Below are positions 1 to 9,109 of a stretch of 64,000 nt of DNA, piece by piece (position 1 is the stretch's first letter; every line of letters begins with the position of its first letter). The stretch is from positions 248,001 to 312,000 of the forward strand of contig NZ_VWRQ01000003.1 in assembly GCF_008635795.1 (NCBI RefSeq). The letters are read 5' to 3'. The translations under genes were made by a program, and so were the position numbers. The notes beneath the pieces were generated by a model. That model saw only the letters and a program-made list of their open reading frames with translations. It had not been told where the DNA came from and did no database searches. The DNA is from Paenibacillus tepidiphilus (lineage in GTDB: Bacteria > Bacillota > Bacilli > Paenibacillales > Paenibacillaceae).

Positions 1-140
1 TCCTGTTCAACAGCAGCAATCACCTTTCCGTCGGTTATTAGAACCGCAGCGGAATCATGCCCTGAACCGGATATACCTAACTGGTGAAACATATTTTCAT
101 GCGGTAAGGCAACAGAAGCGGAGATGCCTAATATATTCAT
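1..140 (-). CDS. Carbamoyltransferase (NodU/CmcH family), N-terminal fragment
   Basis: The visible 46 codons run off the left edge. They read MNILGISAS...HDSAAVLITDGKVIAAVEQE, the start of NodU/CmcH/HypF-type O-carbamoyltransferases, in which the His-Asp of HDSA belongs to the Kae1-like nucleotide fold. Such enzymes transfer a carbamoyl group from carbamoyl phosphate to a hydroxyl or related group of a natural product. The ATG (138-140) overlaps the TGA of the upstream NRPS gene as ATGA and is preceded by AAAGGAGTAAG, so the two are translationally coupled. I infer a tailoring role on the peptide made by this operon. The rest of the gene is not visible. Confidence 0.8.
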   Translation of the reverse strand, partial: MNILGISASVALPHENMFHQLGISGSGHDSAAVLITDGKVIAAVEQ

Positions 141-3100
141 ATCAAACTTACTCCTTTCGCGGATGTTTCCCCGAATAGCAGGTCCAACTCGTCTTGAGAT
201 AAATCAGCATCAATGAAATCCGAGGGCGAAAAAGTAAATCCCTGATTTTGTATGCAAAAACGTACAACCTTCTCTATCCAACATTGCCATTGTTCCATAA
301 TGGTGCAGATGAATTTCGTTTCAAGAACATCTTCGCTGTACTTCGCATACATAACTAGCTTGCCATTTTGAATAAAGCAATTAATTTCCAGCAAGCAGGT
401 CACATATCCGTGCAGTACATCCTCATCTAATGTCACACCAAAGCAAGCATTGTCGTGCATAAATTCACCTAGATAGTTAAACCGGATCCACAGCTTTTCA
501 ATGCTATCTTTGTCATCCCAAACTTTACAATGACCATATCCAATTCCCTGGTTCGGCACTTTGCGCATGGTCTCTTTAACCGACCTAATCAGCTGTCCTA
601 ATGACTCTTGATCCTGCTGTATTTCAAAAACAACGGGATACATATGGGTAAACCAGCCTACGGTATTGGTGATATCAATATTATCCAGCTCGATTCCGCG
701 CCCGTGGGACTCCAGTTCAAATATAAGCTCCTCCGGGTTCACTGCTTCCTTAAGTGTCATGCTTAGAGCAGCAATCAGCAATTCATCGACACTGGTGTTA
801 TAAGGAACATTGGCATCTTTCCTCAGCTGCGCTGTTGTATCGGAATCAAGTTCCCTGTGAATCAGCACACTGCCCCCCGGTTTAGCACAAGCATTAAAGG
901 GGATGCTAGGTAACCGTGGCTTCAACGAGCGTGACCAGTATTCCGTTTCCTCATCAAATCCACTTTTTCTAGAGTGCCAATATTCGACCCAATCACGGTA
1001 TGAGCTCCCTTTAGCCGGCAATCTGTAAGACTGATGAGCATTTACCTGCTCCATCAGCGTGTGAATATGCTGAAGAATAATACGCCAGGACACGCCATCG
1101 ACGCCTAGATGATGGACCATTAATAACCAGATATCTTCAGCCTGGTCATCCCGGAATATACAGGAGCGGAGTAATAGGCCATTGCTGATGTCTATCGTTG
1201 AAGCTAACCTTGTTTTCTCCTTTTGTATAGCATCCTTCCTGGCCTCTCCCCTTAGGTTTGTTACATCAATCTCGACAATCTCAGCTTGTTCTTTACAAGA
1301 ACGGTTGTAGAACAGTGTCTTACTCGCCGCATCGTAATTTAATCTCAAGCTATCATGTTGCAATACGATTTCATGGAGGATCTGTTGGAGTGGATTGATG
1401 TCCCAGCGGCGCTTCAAGTTCAGCTTTATGGACTGGCAGTATTCATTTGGGCGTTCATTTATTCTAGCAATAAACCAATTGGCAATTGGCGGTAGCGGCA
1501 TAGCTCCGTCAATGAGTGCCTGCTGCGTCCGAGTGTCCTTCACTGTCTCTACATAGGTAGCCATATCCTTTAGAACAGGATGCTCCAGTATATCCTTAAC
1601 CTTCAGGCGATATCCCTTGTCGCTTAGATACGAGGATACTTGTATGGCCTTAATGGAGTCTCCGCCTAAATAATAGAAATTATGGCCCGCCTGAACTTCA
1701 GTTCCGATTACAGATGCCACTACCTCAAGCAAAGCCTTCTCAGCTTCCTGCGGTTCCTCATCAGCTGTGGTAGCTGTAACGGCTCGCGGCGGCACCGGCA
1801 GGGCTGCTAGATTTATTTTGCCGTTTTTCGTCAAAGGAACCTCATCTATTCTTATATATATTGCAGGTATACTGTACGAAGGCAATTTAGTTGCCAGATA
1901 TCCGCGCAGCAGCCCTTCGTCAATATCGATAGAAGACATATAATAAGCTGTCAGCAGCAATGAAGAACCCACCGGTATCGGAGCTGCTTTTGCCCATTTC
2001 AAGTGGGGATAGGCGTTGAGCCATAAATCAATCTCATGAAGTTCAATCCGATACCCGTTAATTTTGACCTGATCATCACAACGGCCTATGTACTCGACAC
2101 ATTGATAGTTTATAAATTTGGCTATATCTCCGGTGTCATATAACCTCCCTGATAACGCATTGCCCTCAATAAAACGGTCAGCCGTTAATTCCGGCCGGTT
2201 CAAATAACCCCTGGCCAATCCTTCTCCACTTATATACAATCTGCCCTCTATTCCAACCGGAACAGGTTGTAGATGCTTGTCCAATACGAAAATCTGTGTA
2301 TTGGCAATTGGAGTGCCGATCGGTACGGAGCCCTCCTGCCCCCGCACCGGTTTATAGCGGTAGATCATGCAGCCGACGGTGGCTTCTGTCGGACCATACT
2401 CATTATATATCGCTATATCTTTTCCAAAGCTTTTACGTACACGCTCTACCAGATCTACTGAAAGATTGTCACCACCGATGATTAATGCTTCTATATTAGA
2501 CTTGCTGTTATCTATGTCTGCTAAAAGCATAAGGTGCGCAGGAGTCAATTTGGCAATACTGCATACATTTTCCGCAGCAATCTCTTGAATCGGATTTGAC
2601 CCACCGGAATCACTGTATATCCGGATGCCGCCCCCGCTGATCAGGGGAAGAAAAATGGAAGTTACAGTAAGGTCAAATGATACCGACGAATACAGAGGGA
2701 AAACCTCATGCTCTTTAGAAATGTATTCATTTTTCGCCCACCAGATATAATTGAATAAGGAGTGATCTTCAATCATGACGCCCTTAGGTTCTCCCGATGA
2801 TCCTGATGTATAAATAATATAGACCAGACGGTGGGGATCATAGCATACTTTAGGAGGATACGCTGCCAGGCCGTCAGAATAAAGACTCCGGTTGTCCAGC
2901 CGTATAACCTCCACATCTGCCTTCAAGTCGGAAGCCAGCTCCATATTCGTTAACACTACTTGCACTTCAGAGTCCCGAAGCATATAAGCCAGTCGTTCTG
3001 AGGGGCATTTAGGATCAATTGGAAGATAAGCTGCACCAAGCTTTAAGATTCCCAAAATGCCGGCGATCATCTCAATGGAATGCTCAAACAACAGCCCGAC

Positions 3101-4615
3101 GACACTGCCCTCGGTTATTCCCCGGCTTTGAAGCATTACTGCCACCCTGCTCGCTTTCTCCGCCAGCTCCTGAAATGTGATGTTCTCTGATCTGCAGTAT
3201 ATAGCAACTCGTGCAGGAGTCTGTCTTGCTTGAATGTCGAACAAATCGATAACACTCGTCTGCTCAGGAAATTTGCACAGGGTATTGTTGTACTCGGTAA
3301 CCAATAAGCTCCGGTCTTGCTCATTCACTAAGGAAAGATCACTGACGTTATTCCCCTCGTTATCCAGGATGCTGTTCATGATTACACAAATCCCTGAAAT
3401 CAACCTGTCAATCTGTATATCCGTATAAACCGCAAGCTGGTAATCAACATCAAGCTGAATACCGCAGCTCCCGTTCCAATCCCGGACAATGAGCTGCAAT
3501 GCATACTCCTGCTCGCCGTTATAGAACTCCGTATATTCTGTCTTGCATCCATTAAAAGAGTCTTCCATTTGAGTATTGTAGTAATTAATGCTGGTTGTAT
3601 ATAGTTGACTGGCATCCAGTTCATTAAGCAGATAATTATAAGGGAATTTCTGGTGTTTATAGCTTCTTTTAAGGCACACATCAATTCTGCGAACCATTTC
3701 AACTAGGGTATCTTCCCGTTCTATGGTAAAGCGAAACGGAATAGAACTTACGCACATCCCAAGAACCGCCCGTTCTTTCTTGCCACTGCGGCCATATACA
3801 GGTATACCCACTACGAGTTCTTCATTTCCGGATATTTTGTAAAGGTATAACAGATACATTCCAATAAATAAAGCATTTACTGACAGTGAATTCCTTGTAC
3901 ATAATTCATACAGTTGTCTTGTTAACGACTCAGACAGCACATGTGTCTTGCGTCTTCCCTCTAACCCATTGGATGCTGCCGCTCCCTCTGGTAACAGGCC
4001 TCTAAACTGTTCTTTCCAGTAAATTCTGTCCTTATGAAATTTCGCAGATCCCAAGTAGTCCCTCTCCGACTGCAGGAAACTCCGATAGCTGGAATCACTA
4101 GATTCCTGCACGATCTCCCCTTCATGAAGCAAGGCATACCTCCGTTTAATTTCTCTGGAGATAATCTGCATAGACCATCCATCCGAAATCATATGATGAA
4201 ATTTCCCAAAATAACCGCAGGTTTGGCTGTCTAAACGAAATACGGTAAAGGAATATAACGGTGAGTTCTCCAAGACAAAGGGCTTCAGTTGATCCTGAAC
4301 CCACATCTTTAAGGCTTCTTCCGGCTGCTCTGTTCCGAAGAAATCTATGAAACCAACATCTTCGCAGCTGTCTTCGGCATAATATTGCACCGGTACCTCA
4401 TTATTTCTGGTCAGACGAAGCCGGAAAGTATCATGCGCCTTTGTAAATGACAATATGGCCTCTCTCAACAAAACCTCATCTATGTCTCCAGTAATTACCG
4501 AGTATCCACCTATCACAAACATTGGAGAGTCGGAATAGATCATCTGAGTTACCCACACCCGCTGCTGCGGTTGGGTCAATGGATAAAGTGGGTATCCTTT
4601 TTCCATAGGCTTCAT
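137..4615 (-). CDS. NRPS, C-A-T-E module predicted to load D-Asn
   Basis: 1492 aa. Domain order: condensation (HHMISDG near residue 139), adenylation (TSGSSGEPKG near 600, NEYGPTE, NGYRIEL, NGKIN), carrier protein (LGGDSIKA near 983), and a terminal epimerisation domain (HHLGVDGVSW near 1165, FNYLGEF). Reading the ten specificity positions against GrsA by eye gives D-L-T-K-I-G-E-V-G-K, one residue off the known Asn code DLTKLGEVGK. The module should therefore load L-Asn and epimerise it. The start at 4615 follows AAAGGATTG and lies 13 bp after the upstream gene; a longer in-frame start at 4717 would overlap that gene by 89 bp and lacks a good site. There is no thioesterase, so release must occur elsewhere. 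The gene is AT-richer than the core genes. Confidence 0.93.
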   Translation of the reverse strand: MKPMEKGYPLYPLTQPQQRVWVTQMIYSDSPMFVIGGYSVITGDIDEVLLREAILSFTKAHDTFRLRLTRNNEVPVQYYAEDSCEDVGFIDFFGTEQPEEALKMWVQDQLKPFVLENSPLYSFTVFRLDSQTCGYFGKFHHMISDGWSMQIISREIKRRYALLHEGEIVQESSDSSYRSFLQSERDYLGSAKFHKDRIYWKEQFRGLLPEGAAASNGLEGRRKTHVLSESLTRQLYELCTRNSLSVNALFIGMYLLYLYKISGNEELVVGIPVYGRSGKKERAVLGMCVSSIPFRFTIEREDTLVEMVRRIDVCLKRSYKHQKFPYNYLLNELDASQLYTTSINYYNTQMEDSFNGCKTEYTEFYNGEQEYALQLIVRDWNGSCGIQLDVDYQLAVYTDIQIDRLISGICVIMNSILDNEGNNVSDLSLVNEQDRSLLVTEYNNTLCKFPEQTSVIDLFDIQARQTPARVAIYCRSENITFQELAEKASRVAVMLQSRGITEGSVVGLLFEHSIEMIAGILGILKLGAAYLPIDPKCPSERLAYMLRDSEVQVVLTNMELASDLKADVEVIRLDNRSLYSDGLAAYPPKVCYDPHRLVYIIYTSGSSGEPKGVMIEDHSLFNYIWWAKNEYISKEHEVFPLYSSVSFDLTVTSIFLPLISGGGIRIYSDSGGSNPIQEIAAENVCSIAKLTPAHLMLLADIDNSKSNIEALIIGGDNLSVDLVERVRKSFGKDIAIYNEYGPTEATVGCMIYRYKPVRGQEGSVPIGTPIANTQIFVLDKHLQPVPVGIEGRLYISGEGLARGYLNRPELTADRFIEGNALSGRLYDTGDIAKFINYQCVEYIGRCDDQVKINGYRIELHEIDLWLNAYPHLKWAKAAPIPVGSSLLLTAYYMSSIDIDEGLLRGYLATKLPSYSIPAIYIRIDEVPLTKNGKINLAALPVPPRAVTATTADEEPQEAEKALLEVVASVIGTEVQAGHNFYYLGGDSIKAIQVSSYLSDKGYRLKVKDILEHPVLKDMATYVETVKDTRTQQALIDGAMPLPPIANWFIARINERPNEYCQSIKLNLKRRWDINPLQQILHEIVLQHDSLRLNYDAASKTLFYNRSCKEQAEIVEIDVTNLRGEARKDAIQKEKTRLASTIDISNGLLLRSCIFRDDQAEDIWLLMVHHLGVDGVSWRIILQHIHTLMEQVNAHQSYRLPAKGSSYRDWVEYWHSRKSGFDEETEYWSRSLKPRLPSIPFNACAKPGGSVLIHRELDSDTTAQLRKDANVPYNTSVDELLIAALSMTLKEAVNPEELIFELESHGRGIELDNIDITNTVGWFTHMYPVVFEIQQDQESLGQLIRSVKETMRKVPNQGIGYGHCKVWDDKDSIEKLWIRFNYLGEFMHDNACFGVTLDEDVLHGYVTCLLEINCFIQNGKLVMYAKYSEDVLETKFICTIMEQWQCWIEKVVRFCIQNQGFTFSPSDFIDADLSQDELDLLFGETSAKGVSLI

Positions 4616-4628
4616 CAATCCTTTAGGA

Positions 4629-5633
4629 TTATTCACTGTATACCTGCTCGTAATAATGCTGCTGGAGCTCAAGCATTTTTGCCATCCAGTCTTTAAGCTT
4701 CGCGAACTTTTCCGCATTGTATTTTTCCGTCAGAGTGAACTTTACTATGTCTCTCCTTACACTGTTCCATAACTCTAATATCCCGTCCTGTGTTTCCACG
4801 AGACTCTTACAATTTAATCTTTCCCATTTGAATTTCTCTGCCTTCAGATCATTAACAATCTGGTTCATAATTGTTGTATACTCATCAGCCTTTTTCTGCA
4901 GCGCTTCCTTTGTCATAGCTGTCTTCGTCATATCCGTCAAAAAAGATGCCAGTGTGTCAAGCCCCTGATAAACCGCAGCTTTGTTATGCGCAAAATGGTT
5001 TAAGAAAAGCGTTTTATAATCTTCGGTACTATGGCTTTCATATATATTTCGAACCATTTGCTGATTTGAAAAGCAATACAGGGACGGCAGTTGAAGCACT
5101 CTGCGGTATCTGCTCATATATCCTTTATAGGCCTGTACCAGTTCTTCGTAAGAGACCGCCTTTTTTCCGTACCGCAGGTTCTCCAGCTCTTCCTGCTCAA
5201 TGATATGAAACACTCTTTCTTCCTCATCGAGGCCGTAAATAATCCATGTATGTGGTGTATGCATCTTTTGAAAGGTATCTTTTCGTATGGAGGCAAAGAA
5301 AACATCCACCCAGATCACTACAGGACTATTTTTTTTGATGCTGCCGGTAATACCCTCGATTAATTCGCTGTCTGATTCGTAATCATGCTCTGTTATGAGA
5401 ATCCCCATATCCCGGATGATTTGTTTCAGATCCTTACTCGAGATATACTCCATTCCAAATAGATGCCCCTGCTTACTGCTGATTGTGCCAAAACGGATAA
5501 TATCGTTCACTAATAAGGGCATAATGTCTAGACCAAAAGAGTCAATGACCGAGAAGAGGGAATTAAACAGGCAGCTTCTGTAATACAAACCGCTAAAAGG
5601 CGCTATATAATCCATTATCAACTTAGTATCCAT
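4629..5633 (-). CDS. BtrH-like papain-fold protein in the NRPS operon
   Basis: 334 aa. The N-terminal ~200 residues resemble the BtrH N-terminal/C39-like fold. A Cys sits in a helix start (YYRSCLFNSLFSVIDSFG), a Gly-rich turn follows, and a His lies in HTWIIYGLDEEE at the usual catalytic-His position, followed by an acidic stretch. BtrH transfers an acyl group from an acyl carrier protein during butirosin synthesis, so an acyl transfer, release or capping step on the peptide is a reasonable inference. The C-terminal ~130 residues are helical and charged. The ATG overlaps the end of the preceding NRPS gene by 11 bp and uses GAGGAG inside it. Other C39-like activities such as peptidase cannot be excluded. 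Confidence 0.6.
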   Translation of the reverse strand: MDTKLIMDYIAPFSGLYYRSCLFNSLFSVIDSFGLDIMPLLVNDIIRFGTISSKQGHLFGMEYISSKDLKQIIRDMGILITEHDYESDSELIEGITGSIKKNSPVVIWVDVFFASIRKDTFQKMHTPHTWIIYGLDEEERVFHIIEQEELENLRYGKKAVSYEELVQAYKGYMSRYRRVLQLPSLYCFSNQQMVRNIYESHSTEDYKTLFLNHFAHNKAAVYQGLDTLASFLTDMTKTAMTKEALQKKADEYTTIMNQIVNDLKAEKFKWERLNCKSLVETQDGILELWNSVRRDIVKFTLTEKYNAEKFAKLKDWMAKMLELQQHYYEQVYSE

Positions 5634-8600
5634 TTATCTCCTCGCCCTTTGCTTCCCCAAATTGAAGAAAATTGGACAAGCCCTCTATTGTTCTATACTT
5701 ATAAATATCAGCATATTCTACAGACATGTTATTCTTCTCAAGCTCAATCTCCAATTTAATCGCCCTCAGTGAATGACCGCCAATCTCGAAGAAATCTTGA
5801 TTTACACTGACTCTGTCCATACCCAGAATCGCTTTCCAAATCTCCTCCATTTTCCTCTCGATTTCATTTCTCGGAGCAATGTATTTCTGGGAGTCATCCG
5901 GATTTCCCCACGGCTTAGGCAGGGCTTTTCGATCTAATTTTCCATTAGAATTTAGCGGAATAGCCTCTAATTCAACAAAATATGAGGGAATCATATATTC
6001 AGGTACTTTACTGAGCATAAACTGCTTTATTTCTGTTGTTAGAAGTTTTTTAGATCCCACATAATAGGCGGATATCCATTTCTCATTGCCTTCTTCCCCG
6101 TCTACAGTTACAACTGCCTCATGGATATCTTCATGGTCAAGCAACGCATTCTCAATGTGCCCTGTCTCAATGCGATAGCCCCTTATCTTCACCTGTTGAT
6201 CCATTCTACCAAGATATTGAAGGTCACCATTGGGGAGTCTTCTGGCATAATCACCTGACCGGTAGAGCCTTTCTTCAGCCCGATAAGGATTATTCACAAA
6301 CTTTAAGGCTGTCAATTCGGGATTGGCCAGATAGCCCCTTGCAACGCCCAATCCACCAATGCAGAGTTCTCCCTTTAACCCATCCGGTACCAATTTCATA
6401 TCATGATCCATTATATAAGCGGATAAGGTAGGAATTGGTTTGCCAATATTGCTTATCTCAGCATCCATATCTTCATCTGTCAGTTTCTTGTATGTAACAT
6501 GTACAGTAGTTTCCGTGATTCCGTACATGTTAATTAATGCTGTACCCGGATATTTCAGCTTCCATGTCTTCAGCATCGCCGGCTTCAGTGCTTCACCGCC
6601 AAATATCACATATCTTAGCCGCAGCTCCTTATCCTCTACTCTGGAATCCAATTCCATTAATTGATAGAAAGCGCTGGGCGTCTGATTCAGCACAGTTACG
6701 TTCTCGTCTTTAAGCAGCTTAAGGAACTTCTTGGTCTCCTTGGCCTTGTGATCCGGGACGACAATCAGCTTGCCGCCAAATAATAATGCCCCATACATCT
6801 CCCATACCGAGAAATCAAAACAAGGAGAATGAAACATCGTCCAAACATCATCTTCGTTAAAGCCGAATAATGTTTGTCCATTCTGCATCAGACTTGTTAC
6901 ATTGCCGTGCTCTACCATAGTGCCCTTCGGAAATCCGGTTGTACCAGAGGTAAAGATTACGTATGCAATATGTTCAGACGTTGATATGGATGCGATCCTG
7001 TCTGTTTGGTTTGACCGGAAATCATTTAAGCAGCTGCAACGTTTATGCAATACCGGACTGAAGCCAGCTGTTCCGGCATTCTTATCGACTGTAAGCAGTA
7101 CATCATACCGGAATTTCGTCAATTCATTCTCAAGTGTATATTTTTTTTCAGAGAATATCGCTTGCTGAATTCCATTCACATTCACTGATAAATCCTCAAA
7201 ATACCCTTTATGCAGAAATAGTTCACGCGACCAGTCGGTTTTAGTCCTGTATTTCATTTGCAGGTCTGCCTGCTTAAATTGTTTCAGGGAATGGATCAGA
7301 TCATCCCTTTTTTCCAGGTCCATCACATCTCCGATGAAGATTACCCCATTCTCTTTCATAAGAGAAATAGCTTGCTGTATAACCTTCCGCAAATAGTTGT
7401 GCCCGTTGAAGCACTGGCAGACACTGTTTAATATGACGATGTCAAAATCCTTCTCATCCAGTATACCGATATCATGGGCAGCAACCGTTGCAAGCCTGAT
7501 ATTATCCATTCCCCGATTCCTAATTTTCTCTGCATTCTTATGAATAATCGTCTCAGACATATCGGTACCGTAATAAAATCCTACATGGGGAGCTATTCTG
7601 AACATACTGAGCCCGCTGGCGCATCCGATTTCCAGAACACGGGATTCAGGCTTCAGATACGTTGCCAACTTATGATACACGTTATCGGAATACTCTTTCA
7701 TTTCATCGACAGAGAACTTCTCGCCTGTATAGCTATTTATCCATGCGCCTCCGGCTATATCATCCTCTGCGTTCTCACCGATATGCTCCCATGCACTCTT
7801 ACTCATCAATTCATTTTCAGTTTCCTCTGCCTCCATATAGACATCATCGGTGTCCAGACATACATAATCACTGAATAAAGGACACTCCCATTGGAGTTCA
7901 TTTAACAATTTAATATACCTTTTGGAGGAGATGACGATGTTTATCCCAGAGTCGTTAATCATACTTGCTATGTGATCCTTGGGATAATCCGGATGAATAG
8001 GCACATAGGCTCCGCCTGCTTTAAGAATGCCGAGAAAGGATTTTATTAGATCCATATTTTTGTCCAGCAGCACTCCAACCAGCGAGTCCGGCTTTAAATC
8101 ATAATGTTCTCTCAAGAAATGAGCTAGAATATTGGCCTGCTCATCCAGTTCTCTATAGGTTAGCGATTCGTGTTCATATACGACAGCCACCTTGTCCGGT
8201 GTCCGATCCGTTTGCGCCTCGAACCATTGATGAATCGTTGCAGGCTCCGGGAGCCGGATGTTATCCGCCACACTCTGGGACAACAGCGTTTCTTTCTCGG
8301 CTTCAGACACAATATCCATACCGGAAATGATGATGCCGATATCGGATAAAGCCTGTCCCGCTAAGTATTTGAAGCTCTCCGCAATTCTCACAATTTCTCC
8401 CGGTGTATAGAAGTTTGCATCAAATATAATTTTGCCTGCCAATCCATCCGGGGAATTGCTGAACCGGAAGGTAATGCGGTTGCTGCTGCTCCATAATTTC
8501 ACTGTGTCGCCGTTCTGATGGATCTTCTCGTACACAAGCATAGTGTGAAAGACCGAGGGCTCCTGCATCGATAGGTTTAATTCATCCATGACAGTTGATA

Positions 8601-9054
8601 GCGGGTAGTGTTGGTTTTTAAATCCCTCCGCTACCGTCTGCTTGACTTGGTTCAACAAGCTTCCAAAGGTATCGTCAGGTTTCACCTGATTTCTAAACAA
8701 TACCCCTTCACCAGCCGCTGTCACCTCTCCGCTTCCTGCCAGCACCGGTGCCCCGATTATAATATCCTTCTGTCCTGTACATTTATAAATGAACACGTTC
8801 AATATACTCAGCAGAAAAGTATACATAATTAATGGATGGTCCAGATGATATTTATGCATCGTATCAGAGCTAAGCTGACACAACTCAAAGCCGAATTCCT
8901 CTCTGTCTCTATCCTTTTGCCTACTTGGGACGGCGGAGCCCGGAAGACTCGGAATTTGCATTTCGCCGCTCAGTGTATCCGTCCAGTATTTCTTGGCGCT
9001 AATATATTGCGGCATTAATAAAAGAATATTTTCATTAATAACCTCACTCAACAA
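5623..9054 (-). CDS. NRPS, half-C/A(methyltransferase-interrupted)-T, Thr-specific
   Basis: About 1143 aa. Residues 1-260 match only the C-terminal lobe of a condensation domain; no HHxxxDG is present. The adenylation domain starts near 280 and has its A2 region (KAGGAYVPIHP) near 346. It is then interrupted by a class I methyltransferase (INSYTGEKF, VLEIGCASGLS near 470, GTDMS) before resuming at A3 (TSGTTGFPKG near 703). The specificity positions read D-F-W-N-I-G-M-V-H-K, identical to the canonical Thr code. A carrier domain (IGGHSLRA near 1088) ends the protein. The start is a TTG, either 9054 or 9051, downstream of AAAGGAGG; 9051 has the better spacing (7 nt). Product: probably an N- or O-methylated threonyl thioester, but the methylation site is inference. 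Confidence 0.92.
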   Translation of the reverse strand: MLSEVINENILLLMPQYISAKKYWTDTLSGEMQIPSLPGSAVPSRQKDRDREEFGFELCQLSSDTMHKYHLDHPLIMYTFLLSILNVFIYKCTGQKDIIIGAPVLAGSGEVTAAGEGVLFRNQVKPDDTFGSLLNQVKQTVAEGFKNQHYPLSTVMDELNLSMQEPSVFHTMLVYEKIHQNGDTVKLWSSSNRITFRFSNSPDGLAGKIIFDANFYTPGEIVRIAESFKYLAGQALSDIGIIISGMDIVSEAEKETLLSQSVADNIRLPEPATIHQWFEAQTDRTPDKVAVVYEHESLTYRELDEQANILAHFLREHYDLKPDSLVGVLLDKNMDLIKSFLGILKAGGAYVPIHPDYPKDHIASMINDSGINIVISSKRYIKLLNELQWECPLFSDYVCLDTDDVYMEAEETENELMSKSAWEHIGENAEDDIAGGAWINSYTGEKFSVDEMKEYSDNVYHKLATYLKPESRVLEIGCASGLSMFRIAPHVGFYYGTDMSETIIHKNAEKIRNRGMDNIRLATVAAHDIGILDEKDFDIVILNSVCQCFNGHNYLRKVIQQAISLMKENGVIFIGDVMDLEKRDDLIHSLKQFKQADLQMKYRTKTDWSRELFLHKGYFEDLSVNVNGIQQAIFSEKKYTLENELTKFRYDVLLTVDKNAGTAGFSPVLHKRCSCLNDFRSNQTDRIASISTSEHIAYVIFTSGTTGFPKGTMVEHGNVTSLMQNGQTLFGFNEDDVWTMFHSPCFDFSVWEMYGALLFGGKLIVVPDHKAKETKKFLKLLKDENVTVLNQTPSAFYQLMELDSRVEDKELRLRYVIFGGEALKPAMLKTWKLKYPGTALINMYGITETTVHVTYKKLTDEDMDAEISNIGKPIPTLSAYIMDHDMKLVPDGLKGELCIGGLGVARGYLANPELTALKFVNNPYRAEERLYRSGDYARRLPNGDLQYLGRMDQQVKIRGYRIETGHIENALLDHEDIHEAVVTVDGEEGNEKWISAYYVGSKKLLTTEIKQFMLSKVPEYMIPSYFVELEAIPLNSNGKLDRKALPKPWGNPDDSQKYIAPRNEIERKMEEIWKAILGMDRVSVNQDFFEIGGHSLRAIKLEIELEKNNMSVEYADIYKYRTIEGLSNFLQFGEAKGEEINGY
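6950..7830 (-). other. Methyltransferase inserted between A2 and A3 of the Thr A domain
   Basis: The segment codes for about 290 residues that break the adenylation fold. It begins after the VCLDTDD stretch and ends before AYVIFTSGTTG. It contains W-x-x-SYTG, an EM-x-EYSD helix, the SAM motif LEIGCASG, GTDMS and a FDIVILNSV motif, as in methyltransferases of other NRPSs. Most NRPS methyltransferases sit between A8 and A9, so this placement is less usual. Boundaries are approximate. Confidence 0.85.
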
Positions 9055-9109
9055 TGAGACCTCCTTTGGAAATGCAATCCTCTACTGTGTCCCGGGGCCC
9101 ACGGGAAGA

